A DNA stretch of 64,000 nt from Pegea sp. RAD2-039 (taxonomy: Eukaryota; Chordata; Thaliacea; Salpida; Salpidae). The notes beneath the pieces were generated by a model that was given only the letters and a program-made list of their open reading frames with translations, was not told where the DNA came from and did not search any database. Every line of letters begins with the position of its first letter. Position 1 is the first letter of the stretch. The stretch lies in contig JAQGEQ010000071.1 in the NCBI GenBank assembly GCA_034620365.1, forward strand, positions 1,736,001 to 1,800,000. Direction: 5' to 3'. Shown here piece by piece: positions 12,149 through 24,786 of the stretch. Made by a program: the position numbers and the translations under genes.

Positions 12149-15100
12149 AAACTTGAGGTAAAGCTGAAAAATAAAACAAAACATTGTAGCTTTAATCGAA
12201 TATATGAAATCGCAAATAAAATCTATAAATGACTAAATCTAAGTTTTCAATATTTATTTACTTTTGGAAGAGATTTTTTATCACTATTTACAATAACTTA
12301 GAGTAAAAATTTTAGTAAAATAAGACAAAATTATTTAGCACGGAATGTAGTAATTATTCTAATCTAGTTATAGATTTAAAGCACCAAATCTGTTTTAAGT
12401 CATTAAAAGGATAAAAACATAGATGAAACGTCTTATTTGGCAAATTTACTTATATTTGATTAGAAGATTTGAAAAACTTTTTAGCTAAATTAAAGATGAA
12501 CAAAAAATGACTTTTTATAATTGAAATAGACACAAATAGAACTCAAAAACTAAAAAGGAAAGATTTTAAACGTTGTTGAATAGTGATTTAATAGTAATAA
12601 AGCTATTATTTTTGTTATAAACCCGGAAATAATTGAATTTAAAATGCAGAAAGTCATCATTACTGTAAAAAGAGTTTTAACATTTCTTATTTGCTCAACC
12701 CTAAAAAATAAATTGTAAATTAATAACAATATGTAAGTTGTTTTCTTGAATTTAAATCAATAACATTTTTGATAAATAAGTTAAAAGTAAAGTTTAGTTC
12801 ATTTAATAAGCCTGGCTTGAACTGTTTTGTAAAATATTTACTATCTAGGGGTTAATAACATTCTTTTAAAGATCTTAAAAATCATTTTTTTGAGTACAAC
12901 AAACAAATAACAATTATTAATGAAGTATAAAACTCTGTTTCAAGATTAGTGTTGATGAAATTGATAAGACAAAGTAAAAGTATAGTTAAAATGTAAATAA
13001 ATTTATTTTTTAAATTATTTGCATTTACATAATGACATAGATAGGTTAAAACTGTTTTTATTTAATTTTACAACCAAAGATTTAACTAAATTAAAGTTTT
13101 TTAATTTAATACTTAATTAATAGTTATAAAATCTCTACAAATAAATTTTAGAAATATATTTTTTTTAATTTTGTAAAATGTCAGGCCTTTCAAACTGTTT
13201 GTTTGCAAACATTTGGCAACTTTCTCCTAAAATTTTATAAGTACGTCAAATAAGCTATAAAAAGCCTTTTTTCATCATGTTTGAATATGGCTAATTTACT
13301 TCAATTCTTCATTTGATACTTTTTCAATATTTTTTCATATATTTCAAGGTTATTCTAGAGTTTCAGTGTGATGAGTTCATTTCCTGAAACGATAAAGTGA
13401 TTTGGTCACAATAGAAACTTTAAACTTTTGCTTCAAAAAATTATTCAAAGAGATGCTAATGTTTAATAATCTTTCAAAATACTACGATTAAATTTACTTA
13501 GAATCAAATCAAATGTCAAAAGAAAACATAAATTTTACCTTAAAACTATATTTTCAAGAAAAATTAAATTAAATAGTTTAGTTTGTGAAAATCGAAGCTT
13601 TAAAAGTTTTTGCTTTCTCCTTAATTTAGTTAATATTCGAAATATTTGAAAACTCATCAAGATTTTTGAATATTTTGTAAAATTTGGATTGAAAAGCATA
13701 ATGGTGACAAGCTTCTATTAACCATTATATGTTAAGAACATAATTTACAATTTTATCATTATTTTCAGTTAGTAGTTTTTTTGGTAATTTTTTTTTGTTT
13801 AATGATAAAATCAAAGCTGATAGAAAATAACTTGGAACTGTTTTTACTATTTGTTCATATAGATTAACGAAAGATTAAATATTGATAAAAATGTATTCAA
13901 TACATCATCTCAAAATTTATTTTGAAAAAAACTTTTTCTGTTTCAAAGCATCAAGTTAGAAAAGATAACTAGTTGATATTTTCAATACAAACGCTTCAAA
14001 ATTATTATATTTTATCTATATAGAAAGAAAAAAGTTAATTTATACAAATTTGTACAGAAATGTGAAATAAATGTAAAATATGCTATCATCAGTGAATTTC
14101 ATCTAAACTTTATACACCAAAATTGAGTTAAATTTGTATCCAAGTTGAAATCAATCAGGAATTTGTGAGCTGGCAATAAAAACTAATTTAGTGGCTCTAG
14201 AAAAGCTGGTTGAAAATCACATTACAAAAGTTATTAAATTAATTTCCATTTGTTAATAAAAATATTAGATAAAAATGAAATTATTTTTTCTTTTAATTTC
14301 AAAGTTTGTTTTGTTATATTCATAATCAATTCAAAATATTTTAAGTGTTATATCTATTTTAAATTTTAATTAATTTCCTTAATTGATAATAAATTCATAA
14401 AATAATATTAAATACTTTAATTTTACTTTTTAAAACTTATCGAAACACATTCTTATGTCCATCAACTTCACATCAACAGTAGTTTTTACTTTATATGTCA
14501 AAAGAAACTACTAAAAAAGTTCTTTCTACTAAGAAAGACTTTTTTCAAAGCTGATAATCAAATTAATTTCATAAAATAATATTTGAAATTTTTGGTTTTC
14601 TCTCACTACCTCTATAACTTGAGATTGTTTATAATGAAAATCATTCTAATAATTTAATAATATTTTCTATTTACTATTTCTATCTTACTTTATGTTTAAA
14701 GTTGATCATTTATAGAAACGTGCCAAATAGAGATGTTAAAACTTTTTTTTGATTAAAAGTTTAACTTCACATATCTATCAGATAGACTAATTTTTTTGTA
14801 AACAAAAATTTGAAATTTAGTTCAGTAATCTCCATCAGTTTATTAAATAACAACTAAAAGTAGATAATTTAGATGAATTCATTTTATGTTTATCGTTTAG
14901 TAAATTATTCTCTGTTTTTAAGCTTCAGCAATAAACTCTGAGAATGATATCAGTGTCAACAAAATCTTGATGAAAACACATAGTATGAAAAATAAGACAG
15001 TTAAGCCAATCCCTAATGCTTTGATCTGTAAATTTTTCTCATTAAAAAGTCTTTAATTGGTACTTGAGGATAACAAGGAATACTCCTTTTAGTGCGTTGG

Positions 15101-15286
15101 AAAACACTCATTTTTAGCCAGGATTTTCTTGATAAAAATATTAATAACACATTTTAATATTAAAACAAGTTAATAAATATATTTCAAATTGTATATTTAC
15201 GGTAAAGGTTATACATTTTAGACTTGATTATAGGTAATTACACTTTTTGTTAAAATGTTGTTATCATATATAATATTAGTAAGATA

Positions 15287-15372
15287 AAAACATTTATTGA
15301 TTTATTTAATACGATAAACGCGAAGGAGGGTGCCTGAAAAGAGCACCTCTCGCTAACACACATTTTCACAAC
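15287..15372 (-). repeat. Short LINE 3' tail (5'-truncated copy), minus strand
   Basis: Read on the minus strand, the core TTGTGAAAATGTGTG...CTTCGCGTTT differs from the copy at 6.66 kb by only about three transitions over some 56 bases, and ends in a TTAAATAAATCAATAAA tail. The hairpin-forming part is identical in its stem. It is inverted relative to the 6.66 kb copy and shares no flanking sequence with it, so it is an independent insertion rather than a duplication of the region. Confidence 0.65.
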
Positions 15373-17749
15373 ATGTAACAAACAAGTCTTTTTCTATGGG
15401 CAAAGAAATATTTAATGACATTTACTATAAATACAATTTGCTAAAAATCGAAATTCTTAATTAAGGATATTTTTTTGGTATTTAAAATTTATTTTAGCTC
15501 GGAGGCTTTTTAGAAATAGATTTAACTTTTTTTTTGTTTTTATATTTAAACCAAAAAGTTATTTTTTTATTCAAGTGACAGTAAACTGTAAAAAAAAAAC
15601 TTTTTTTATAGAAACAAATAAAAGTATATTTTAAACAGCTTTTATTTACGATATTTGTATATAAAATATATTTATGAAATTGGTCTTTAAAATCTTGTTT
15701 TCAATTCTATATAAATTATATTTGTTTAATATTAAATCTATAATTTATAACTAAGCTTTATTATATGTATTAGCTACTTGGTGCTTTGGGCAACTTTATA
15801 TTACTGTTTTGTAATATCTTATTTTTAGAATTTTCGTAAGAATTTAATTTTAAATTTTCAAAAATTGTGATATTAAAGTCGTATACTTTTTTTAGGAATG
15901 AACATTTAACGAGTTTTCAACAAAAAATTTTATTTTGAATATTTATTAAAATCTTCTATTTATTTACAAAACATACAAAAAGTTACAACTTATCTATTCT
16001 TAACCGCTTTATTTTCTAATTTTTATTTGTGTATAAAACTCTGTTTTGTTTTTGATTTATTACACAATAATTATAAACTAATCAATATTTAAGACTTTAG
16101 AAAACTGAATATTGCTTTATACAAATACTACTGTTATAGACTTTAGACAAAATGCAAAACAATACATTTAATTGATGTTAAAAAGTTAAAAAATACAGAA
16201 GAATGACATAGATTGTAAATAATCGATAAAAATTCAGAAATATGAACATTAAATTATATGTTTAAACATAGTGTAATTAAGTTCAACATTTATATTTAAA
16301 CTTTGTTTTAGTTTTAATCAATATACTGATGACTAATTTTACTTTGATGAAAATTAAAATTAAAAAAAAATTACTTAATTTTGGTTTAGGGGATGATTTA
16401 AAGTTGTAAAAATAAAATTATTGAAAAGTAATTATTTTAAAACTTCTATCACGAATATAAGCAAGAAATTCGAATAACACTTTATAAGAATATTCTATAA
16501 AATAATTATTAAACATTTGGATTCAAAAAGATTTATTTGCTTTTCAAAAATTTGTTCACTTAAATATCAAAATTATAAATGAAAGTTGAAAAATTCAGTC
16601 ATCCATCGTAAAATCGATTTATGCTTACAGATACATAAACCTACTACAGAAAAAAATGTCAAAAAAAGTCGAAAAAATCTTTTTATTTTATAGACATTTT
16701 AAAATGATAAAAAATAGATTTAAATGCATGTTTACAGATGATATGATATCTTTTAAAAAGTTAAAAGTAAAAACTTTTAGAAACGTTATTTTTTATCAAT
16801 ATTATACACTATTATAGATAGTATAAAATATATGAATGAAATTATACTCGATTTAAAAACACATTTAAACGTTAAATAAGAAAACAAAATTTGTAGCACA
16901 TGAATAACGAATATTGAAAAGTTGATATGGTTGATTGGAAAAATACAAGCGAAGCAGTTTAGTTGTGGAAACATGTCTTTACTTCTATGATGTCACATTT
17001 ACTAAACGCTGTAGTAAATTTACATCTAGTTAAAGGCTTAATTCTAAATCTTTCGAGGAATATTTAATACCATTTTTTGCTAACCTCAGCAAACTGTTAT
17101 TATCAAAATATTTTTCAAAAAGTTTTTCAACAACGGAGGAAAAACTTTTCTTATCAATATTTTATAAATCTTACATCTAGAGTCGGATAAGTTAATTGAA
17201 AGTACTTTTGTTTAAATGAAACTAATAATTGAATATATATCAACATTGTAAACTCTGAGATAGCAGCACTGGTAAAATATTAGTCTTATATAAAAACTTT
17301 ACTTTTCAATTATTTGTTTTAATGTTTTTTTAATGAAATTCTTATAGTTTCAAAATTAGTGTTTATCAACTAAGTATGATTAACTGAATGCAATACAACA
17401 TGTTTAGTTCGTGTTTTGCCATAAAATGTAGTAAGCTATTAGCAAATTAAATCCACTTACAAATTATCATTTTAATTACATTTCTTTTTCAAACTTTGAA
17501 AACTAAAAATTAAATTGACAATTTTTCTAGAAATCGCTTATTCTTTGAAATCTTATTTTTATACTTACTAGAAACTAGTAGCCTATTTAGTTTATCTAAA
17601 CACAATTTTATCGGGATTACGATTAATCTCATGTTTTATGAAACTAACTACTTCTATATCACCATTATTTTCCATTTATTTTACTTCGAAGCATTAGGTT
17701 TCACTTAGCATCAGCTGTACTAATGTGAGGGTGATGAGTAACAGCCTCG

Positions 17750-17757
17750 TGACGTCA
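17750..17757. promoter_or_regulatory. CRE-like palindrome in a CpG-rich patch
   Basis: The sequence CGTGACGTCATCACGCGTGA contains a perfect TGACGTCA, a second overlapping TGA/TCA arm and three CpGs, in an area otherwise almost devoid of CpG. It could be a CREB/ATF/AP-1 type enhancer site. There is no gene within 2.7 kb. Confidence 0.25.
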
Positions 17758-19223
17758 TCACGCGTGATATTGAAAGTTCATTTGCCGAGTTTATCTTAAA
17801 ATAGCTGTAAATGAAGTAGTTATATCAGAAAAATATTTTTAATTTTTTTAAAATTTGCAATGATTGCAACAATGTTGTTTGTATTTAAGTATTCAATAAA
17901 AGTAATATAAATAAATATCTTGAATTGAAATTATTTCTCATTAGTTTTAGAAATATAGAAAGTTCTGTTAAGTATCACAAAAACAATTGATTAAATAAAA
18001 AAAATGAATTAAAACATCTTAAGAACTTTTAAATTGAAAAATCAACATTAAAAAACTATTTAAAGAGACAAAATATATATTTTAGATTTTCATCAGTCAA
18101 TATTAGTCCACTGTATAATTAAACAAAATAAAAACACATCAAAAAGTTTTGTTTCTGAAAAAATGAAAAAATTTTATATAGAAAAGCAAAAATATTGTTT
18201 GAAGGAAGGTTGGAAAAAACTAGACACAAACCATTTTTGCGTAACCACATTTTGATTACCTTCTAAAGATTGGTTTAAAAAACTCAGTGAGCTGTTTCAA
18301 ATCAGTTTAACTGAAAACAATTCCCATTGAATTTAGTTCATGAACTGATTTTTCATCTCAACTGTTCATATGCTTAATACTTGCTTTGTTTATAAGCTCA
18401 AAAAATTCCAGTAAACAATTAGCAACGATTGTTTACACCTAAGAAGATTTTATATTGGATTTTTTTTTAATAAGAGATCAAACTAAATTTATATCAAGTT
18501 CAACTTTGTAAATTCAATAAATCTAAACAGTGAGTTTTATTATATTAATTGAATATATTTATTTAAAATATTTGTTGCAAATACCCAACTTTCAGATACT
18601 AATTGAAATTGTTGGCTAAAAAATCAGTAATAAAGACTAACTTGTTTTTTAAAATGAAAGCTTAAATAAAATAATTGTTTTATGTTTTTAAATTCAACAT
18701 ATGAAAAAGAATCAGTTATTCTTAATAAATTATTAATTTCAATTCAAAACTGTTGTAAAAAGGTTAAAAGTGTGCCTTTAGCCATAAAAACCGATGTTCA
18801 ACTAATTCTTATAGTTTTACATGTTTGTTTACCATTTACCAGTTCTTATACTTGTCATTAAACTTCAATTAAAAGTTACTTATTAGATAAATTAAGTAAA
18901 ATTATCTAGATTATCCTGTCATTTATGGATATACAACCATTTGATATTTAAGTGATAATGTTGAAAACAAATCATTAATTTGTTTATTAATCTAATTAAA
19001 TGAAAAATCATTAAAAAAGTTTAAGCTTCTAATCAGACCAAAAATATTCTTTTAATCGTTTTAGATAAAAAGGGAAAATTTGCAAATTATTTACTTTTTA
19101 TTATTTTAAAATGATTTTATTTTCTGATAGTATTCATAAAAGTAAATATCTAGCGATGTAAGATTGGCGAAGTTTTCTGGAGTAGAAAGAAAACAATTTA
19201 AAATAATTTTAATTCAGTTTATG

Positions 19224-19262
19224 AGAAATTCGATGTAATAATAGAAAATACATCGAATTTCT
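19224..19262. repeat. 14-bp perfect inverted repeat (hairpin)
   Basis: The arms AGAAATTCGATGTA (19224-19237) and its exact reverse complement (19249-19262) are separated by an 11-base A-rich loop. There is no neighbouring gene and no second copy that I noticed in the window. Confidence 0.55.
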
Positions 19263-20488
19263 ACTAACTCAAAATTTTCTCAAAACGTTTTTATCAAAAT
19301 TATTTCGATTTAGATTTATAAATCTGACATTTAATTAAACAAATCGTTATTTGTTTGTGATAATTTTCTTTTACACTTTTAGTTACATCCACTATTTTGT
19401 TGTATAATCTTATTTTATAACAAATTAATTTTATTTCCCTTAATTTTAAATCAGTAGATTTTAAGGTCGATTTTTAAAAGTCTTTTTTGAACAATTTGTT
19501 TGCAATTCAAAGTAATTATTTTGGTGATCTGTTAGCATTAGAATATTCGAGATGCTGTTTAAATCTTAGAATTTAACATAAATCAAGAAATAATCCGATA
19601 TGAATTTATTGCTTTATTCAAGATTCATATTTTACTAAATATTCGATTTTTATTACAACTTATATCATGTCAAATCTATATATAACTTTAAAATTTTTAC
19701 AAATATTTGGTTTTAAGTTTTGTATAATTTCTGAAATTTATTTCAAAACTAATAAAACTTTATGCCAACTGAGACTACAAGTACTTAAGTTTGAAATAGA
19801 TACAAAATTAAAAAGTAAAATTTTAAAAATCGCTTAGGGCGATATTTAAGATAAAAAGTCACAACATCACTTTTGTTTCATTTTCTTTATTTGTTTGCAT
19901 AAAAAGCATTTTGTGACAATTTGAAGCTTATTTTAAAAAGATTGTGGCTAAGTTGATTGAATTGAGTTTGCTTACAAAGATTCGTGTCGAGGTAGTTAAT
20001 ACTTTTACAAACTGCATCAAATCGATCTAAGACTTGAATTTAACATTCACAAATTATACAAACATTTTCAGTTTTCAACTTTTTACAAAAACTGTTTCTC
20101 GATAGACAAATTCTTTAAACTATTTTTTAAAATTTAGGGAATTTTTTATTCGATTTTAGAGTAATAGTAATTCAAGTTTTGTTAATTAATTGTATTTAAT
20201 AAAAAAATAGTTATATGTAGCAAACAAACTGTATAAAACTCACCAATAAACGAATTATTAAGGATAAACTGGCTGGATAGTGCAAAAATATCGTTAAGTA
20301 ATGTACATTTTAAATATTGACTCATTAAAGTAATTTAAGTTCAAGACTAATCATAGAACTAATAAAGAAGGTTAAATAAACAAAGAAAATTAGTTGCTTT
20401 ATGTCAAACTAACATAAAAACCTATTTTATGATTTATTAAAACTTATGTATGCATTTAATAATAAGTAAGAATAGAAAAATGACTTAC

Positions 20489-20712
20489 AGTAGCTTCACA
20501 TTCATTTTACAAAGAATACAATGCTTGAAAATCAAAACCCAATTATTCACAGGAAACAGTATTAAGGCTCTACACTTGAAGACAAGAAAATGTTGCCACA
20601 AAACTTTGAAGTGAAAAATTTCAAAAGGATCAGATTTTGTTTCTTTGAACCTGCAACAAGATAAAAGATTGTTTTTAAAATTACATGTACAATGACAGCT
20701 GGGAAACTTACC
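20489..20712 (-). other. Spliced-looking segment of unknown transcript
   Basis: On the minus strand a good donor (ATTG|GTAAGT, cut after 20712) is followed by a 61-base intron ending in TTATCTTGTTGCAG, then a 162-base exon (20650 to 20489), then another strong donor (GCTACT|GTAAGT). The 162-base exon is open in one frame, but the peptide (rich in Phe, Leu, Cys, Lys) resembles no family I know. It could be a 5' UTR exon of the CAP gene 12 kb downstream, part of a non-coding RNA, or a read-through exon of the AFF gene. Confidence 0.35.
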
Positions 20713-22281
20713 AATACCAGTTTTTGTAAACACCGGTTTGTTTGTTTTTAAATTCTTAGTTTGTTGCTAAGTACACTTTATCTCATCAAAGAAACTTTCA
20801 GGCTTCTTTACAAGAAGCTCATTTTCCCCAACATAAGCTAAATATTTGGTTTTAGACTTTGCATGACTTTGAACAAAGCAAATGCAATTAAAACTGCGGA
20901 AGCTATAATATTGGTCTTGCAAATAATTTTTAATAAAAAATAACTGGTTTAAAGATTCTTTTAATTAAATAGATTAAAGTTATAAAAAAGTTTTTGTCTT
21001 TGTAATTTCTATATATCAAATAGATGAAATTATTTGAGGTTTAATCAAAATAGAAAACGGTTTTATCCATAGTAACTTCAAACTAAAAAAAAACTTATTT
21101 CTTCAAGCCATTTACAGGCTGCAGAACAACTTTGTGATTGATAATTTCCTCATAACTTCAGAATAGGTGAAGTTCAAAACCGCTGTTTAAGTTTAAATTA
21201 TTCACTTAATACTCAATGTGGTAATAATTGAAATAGAATTAAACATTTTTCTTTTCATAACAATAAAGTTTTCAAGCTTTTATTTGTCTGAAGCACAAGA
21301 GACAATGGCCAGAAAATAACTCGAAGAAAAAAACCATAAAATAATTTAAAGACAAACAAGAAAAAAGGAAATAAAGTTAAAAGAGAAACACAAAATAACA
21401 TCAACAATGACGAATGATAGACATTGTACATGGCTGTACACACTTAAGTAATCACATATCAAGATCTCAAGTAGTGATCTATATGGAGGTGGGAGGCACA
21501 ATAGATGATAAAGACACATTGCAACATAGGCATCAAAATATACATGATGGTGGTCAAATTCGAGTTCCGACAAGCTCTGATGTCAAGACCTTTGCAGGCC
21601 GCAGAAGCAAGTATCTCACAAGTCGCTACCATAAACGCCAATAAAGAATGAAAGAGAAAAAAGAAATAAAAGTTAGATGGAACCAAGGTTTCCTAGAAAT
21701 GTTTTGTAGAAAGCTAAGCAACAGCAGGGTATGATTCATTTAACTTTCTTGCTTATATTTGATTGTTTAATTTTAGCAAAATTTTCTGTTCGCATTTAAA
21801 TTGATGTACTAGAAATAAATATAAAGATAGAAAATGCCTATCGAGAAAAAGGGTGCTTACATTTACAACAAATCACTGCTGGTATAATCGGGTGAAGACT
21901 AGTAGCAGATAAAAGCAACAAATTGTGCGAAAAGTTCTTAATTGAAATGTTTTGAAGATTGATTCCAAGCTGATAATAAACCTCAGCCTGTATTCTTGAT
22001 TGAAATCTTATAAAATACCAAAAAAACCAACGAGTAAATGGAAACAGCAATAAAACATTGTTGTAACAGCTATTTAACTCTCAAAAGAAAATTAAACAAG
22101 AGACAACTTCCCAAGTCGCCAATCAAACCACAAACTATTATTTCAATAACTGGACTTCTGTATATTATATAGAAAAGGCACCGTTCTTATTCACACAAGC
22201 AGTGTTGGTCATACTTTGTAACCAGGTCTACTAACAAGCATCGTACCGTGTTTAAACCCGTAACCAAGATAGAAAAAGCGT

Positions 22282-22302
22282 CAACCCAACCAACCAACCA
22301 AC
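22282..22302. repeat. CAAC-type microsatellite
   Basis: About five imperfect CAAC/CAACC units within the presumed 3' UTR of the AFF gene. Confidence 0.6.
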
Positions 22303-24035
22303 AAAACAAAGCTGGTCAACGTTTAGACAAGATCGCAAACGCTGTGGTTGTATTTGAAGAGGGTTTAGTGAAAAGAATAGATGGTCGACTTTGAGATGAA
22401 ATTCACAGAATTTACAGATAAATAGTTCCTACTAATTTTGGCTTAAAATTAAACAACGAGCGATAATTATGGCGCTATAGATTTCTCTGTGTATCAAAAA
22501 TAATCGTGACATAAAAAGGCATAGGAGAAAAAAGATGTCGAATTTTACAAAGAAATAATATTTTCTAGTTAATAAAGCAAAATAGTATTTGCAAGCTTGG
22601 CGTTGTGGATGGCAAAAAGCAAAATGAAGATAAGATCCTAATCCTCATCATACATAAGTTTCAAATAATATCATCAATTGAAAGACAAATTACAGTCGTG
22701 AGCAGATTTTTGAATTTATTAGTAAAACGAAGATGATAAAATAAATGACAAATCTGAAATATGAATATTGTCGTCAACCGGTGTACTGCGTTTTAGTTGA
22801 ACTATTTCAAACTGGTGTACAACAAAATGTTGGTATTTCACCGAGAACATCACGATTAACTTGAATTAAGAGAAAGCATTTCAATAAAAGAGTTATTTTG
22901 AACTGCTGAATTGACTCGCATTGATGATGGTGTTTAAAGACATAAAATATGTAGACAGCAAATAGAAGAAATGGACGATAAGATGAGAAGACTTGATGAC
23001 ATCGTCACCGAGACAGATGAAGGAGCAGAGACTCAGTGTTTGGTTTTACAAAAACTACTAACAAAAGATCTACTACACTAATTTGATCCTCATCAAGACC
23101 TCGGGAGGAAACAGTACTCTTTAGGGAGCTCATCTAATCGGCTGATACTTGCAACGATATTATCAATATTTTGTAGGATTGTTAGGTAAGAAACGGGTAT
23201 TTCAGTAAATGTGCTTTTATCTAGAGTGACTTGCATCAATCTTCCTTCCAACATGGAGCACCTTCAAATATTAGATGCTGATTGAAAAGATAACGAGAAG
23301 AAATAATTGAAGGACTGCTAATAGTCTGAGACGATATTTCCTACAAGATGAACACATCAAATGATTAGCATCTAGCAGGGAGCTGATGATGAGCTTTAAC
23401 AAGTGGACTGTGGTGAGAACTGCCAGCCAGTGTGGTCCACAACTTGTCACCAAGAGGGCAGCGCATTCTTGCAAGATTTCAGGAAGGATTGTGAAAGAAT
23501 ATAAAAAGTGATTTTCAACACAACAATTCAGATAATGAACACAGATTTGTGGCAAATAGTAACACAGTAGCTGGCAAATAGTTGCGCCCACGTATACTTG
23601 TTAACATCGAAATGAAAACGGACAGACAGACAGCAGACTACCAACGGTGAAACACCCTGACATTTGTGTGAAGTTTCGAGGGTTTAGGAGGAACAAAATT
23701 GCTGTTAGATGGAGACAAGATGTATATTGCTGCTGTCAGTAAAGTATGAAGTCTTAAATGAAGAAAGCTTCTTGTTGTGCAGTTTTGTGTTCAGTTGAAG
23801 GCAAAGATGAAATTTGTGTCAATTGATTACATCAACAAGATGTTCCAGAGTCAAAAAAGAGAACTTTTTTTGTTTCATAAACAAAAAGAGACAATACATC
23901 CACAATCCTCGAGCAAAAACAAGCAAAGCATCAAGTCAACAACCAACTATATATTTGAACCCATAGAAGCAAATAAAATAAACTCCGAAGATCAGTAAAA
24001 AGATGAAGATTCTTCGTGGAAAAAGATGAAAATCG

Positions 24036-24053
24036 GTAGTAGTAGTAGTAGTG
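24036..24053. repeat. GTA trinucleotide microsatellite
   Basis: Six uninterrupted GTA units on the plus strand, within the presumed 3' UTR of the AFF gene. Confidence 0.8.
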
Positions 24054-24786
24054 CACCACCCAAGTTCAATAAAATCAAACCAACTAGGAAGTTGAAGAGA
24101 AGAAGTGAACAACGAGCCTCTGTTAGTTTGTTGGTGGTAAGCAGCACCTTATAATCCATTTACAGATAAAAAAAATATTTCAGAAATCAATAAGAATGAC
24201 AAGAAGCAAGAATAGAAGAGACGTGAGCATAAACTGCAGTAAGCAAAGCACTGATGGAAGAGAAAAACACAATAACAAGCTTGCTTTCCTGCTCCTCTCG
24301 CAGCTAGCATACGTATGGTCTTTGCTACAACAAAAGAAAGAACAGAGTAACAGAAAACCATTATCTCTTTTATCTCTTAAAAAGTGGTTTTAGTCAACGG
24401 GTTGGTGACAGAATGGTTTGAAAAAGCAACAAAGGCGAAACGGAATAAACGACCAACAAATAAGCGTTCAAAAGTAACTGCTGACAAAAAATTGAACTGA
24501 ATTGAAAAGATAGCAGGCACTTAGTTAGCTGAGAAGAACCGCTGGTGGCTGGTTGACGGCTGACTGGCTTCGCAGTGGTCGTAGGTAACCCTCTTGTAAC
24601 AACCTCATTCACAGTGCCTTCATTCGGTTCAATAAATCAGGAGGAAGACAATTTGAGAGTGTAAAGGATTAAACTGTACAAGGTATACAAGAATAGAAAG
24701 AAGGGGGTTTAGGAATCATCACTAGACGAGTGACGGAATGCAGCAGGTTGGTTTCTGCCCGTTGAAGACGATGGCGGTGAGATTTG

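Larger units (their letters stand above)
8272..20485. other. 12 kb AT-rich stretch without a recognisable gene
   Basis: I searched both strands for exon-like open stretches with family similarity and splice signals and found none. Open frames up to about 100 codons (for example 10146-10457 minus) are what sequence of this base composition gives by chance. The stretch holds a LINE tail at 15.3 kb, a 14-bp perfect inverted repeat at 19.2 kb and CRE-like palindromes at 12.04 and 17.75 kb. It could contain the CAP gene's 5' UTR and promoter immediately above 8271, but no core promoter element is clear. Confidence 0.55.
21255..24786 (-). other. Probable 3.5 kb 3' UTR of the AFF gene
   Basis: Base composition changes sharply at about 21.24 kb: the sequence to the right has visibly more G and C, and its minus strand is pyrimidine-rich, like the introns of the AFF gene that follow. 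A minus-strand AATAAA (21279-21284) with a T/G-rich stretch below it would end a transcript near 21255. The open frames inside (for example 23271-23591, which begins with GTG) have no family similarity. The stretch also holds a CAAC tract at 22282-22302 and six GTA triplets at 24036-24053. Confidence 0.5.

Noticed and set aside
23271-23591. 106-codon open frame, minus strand, with hydrophobic peptide
   Set aside because: Begins with GTG rather than ATG, has no family similarity, and lies in the presumed AFF 3' UTR.
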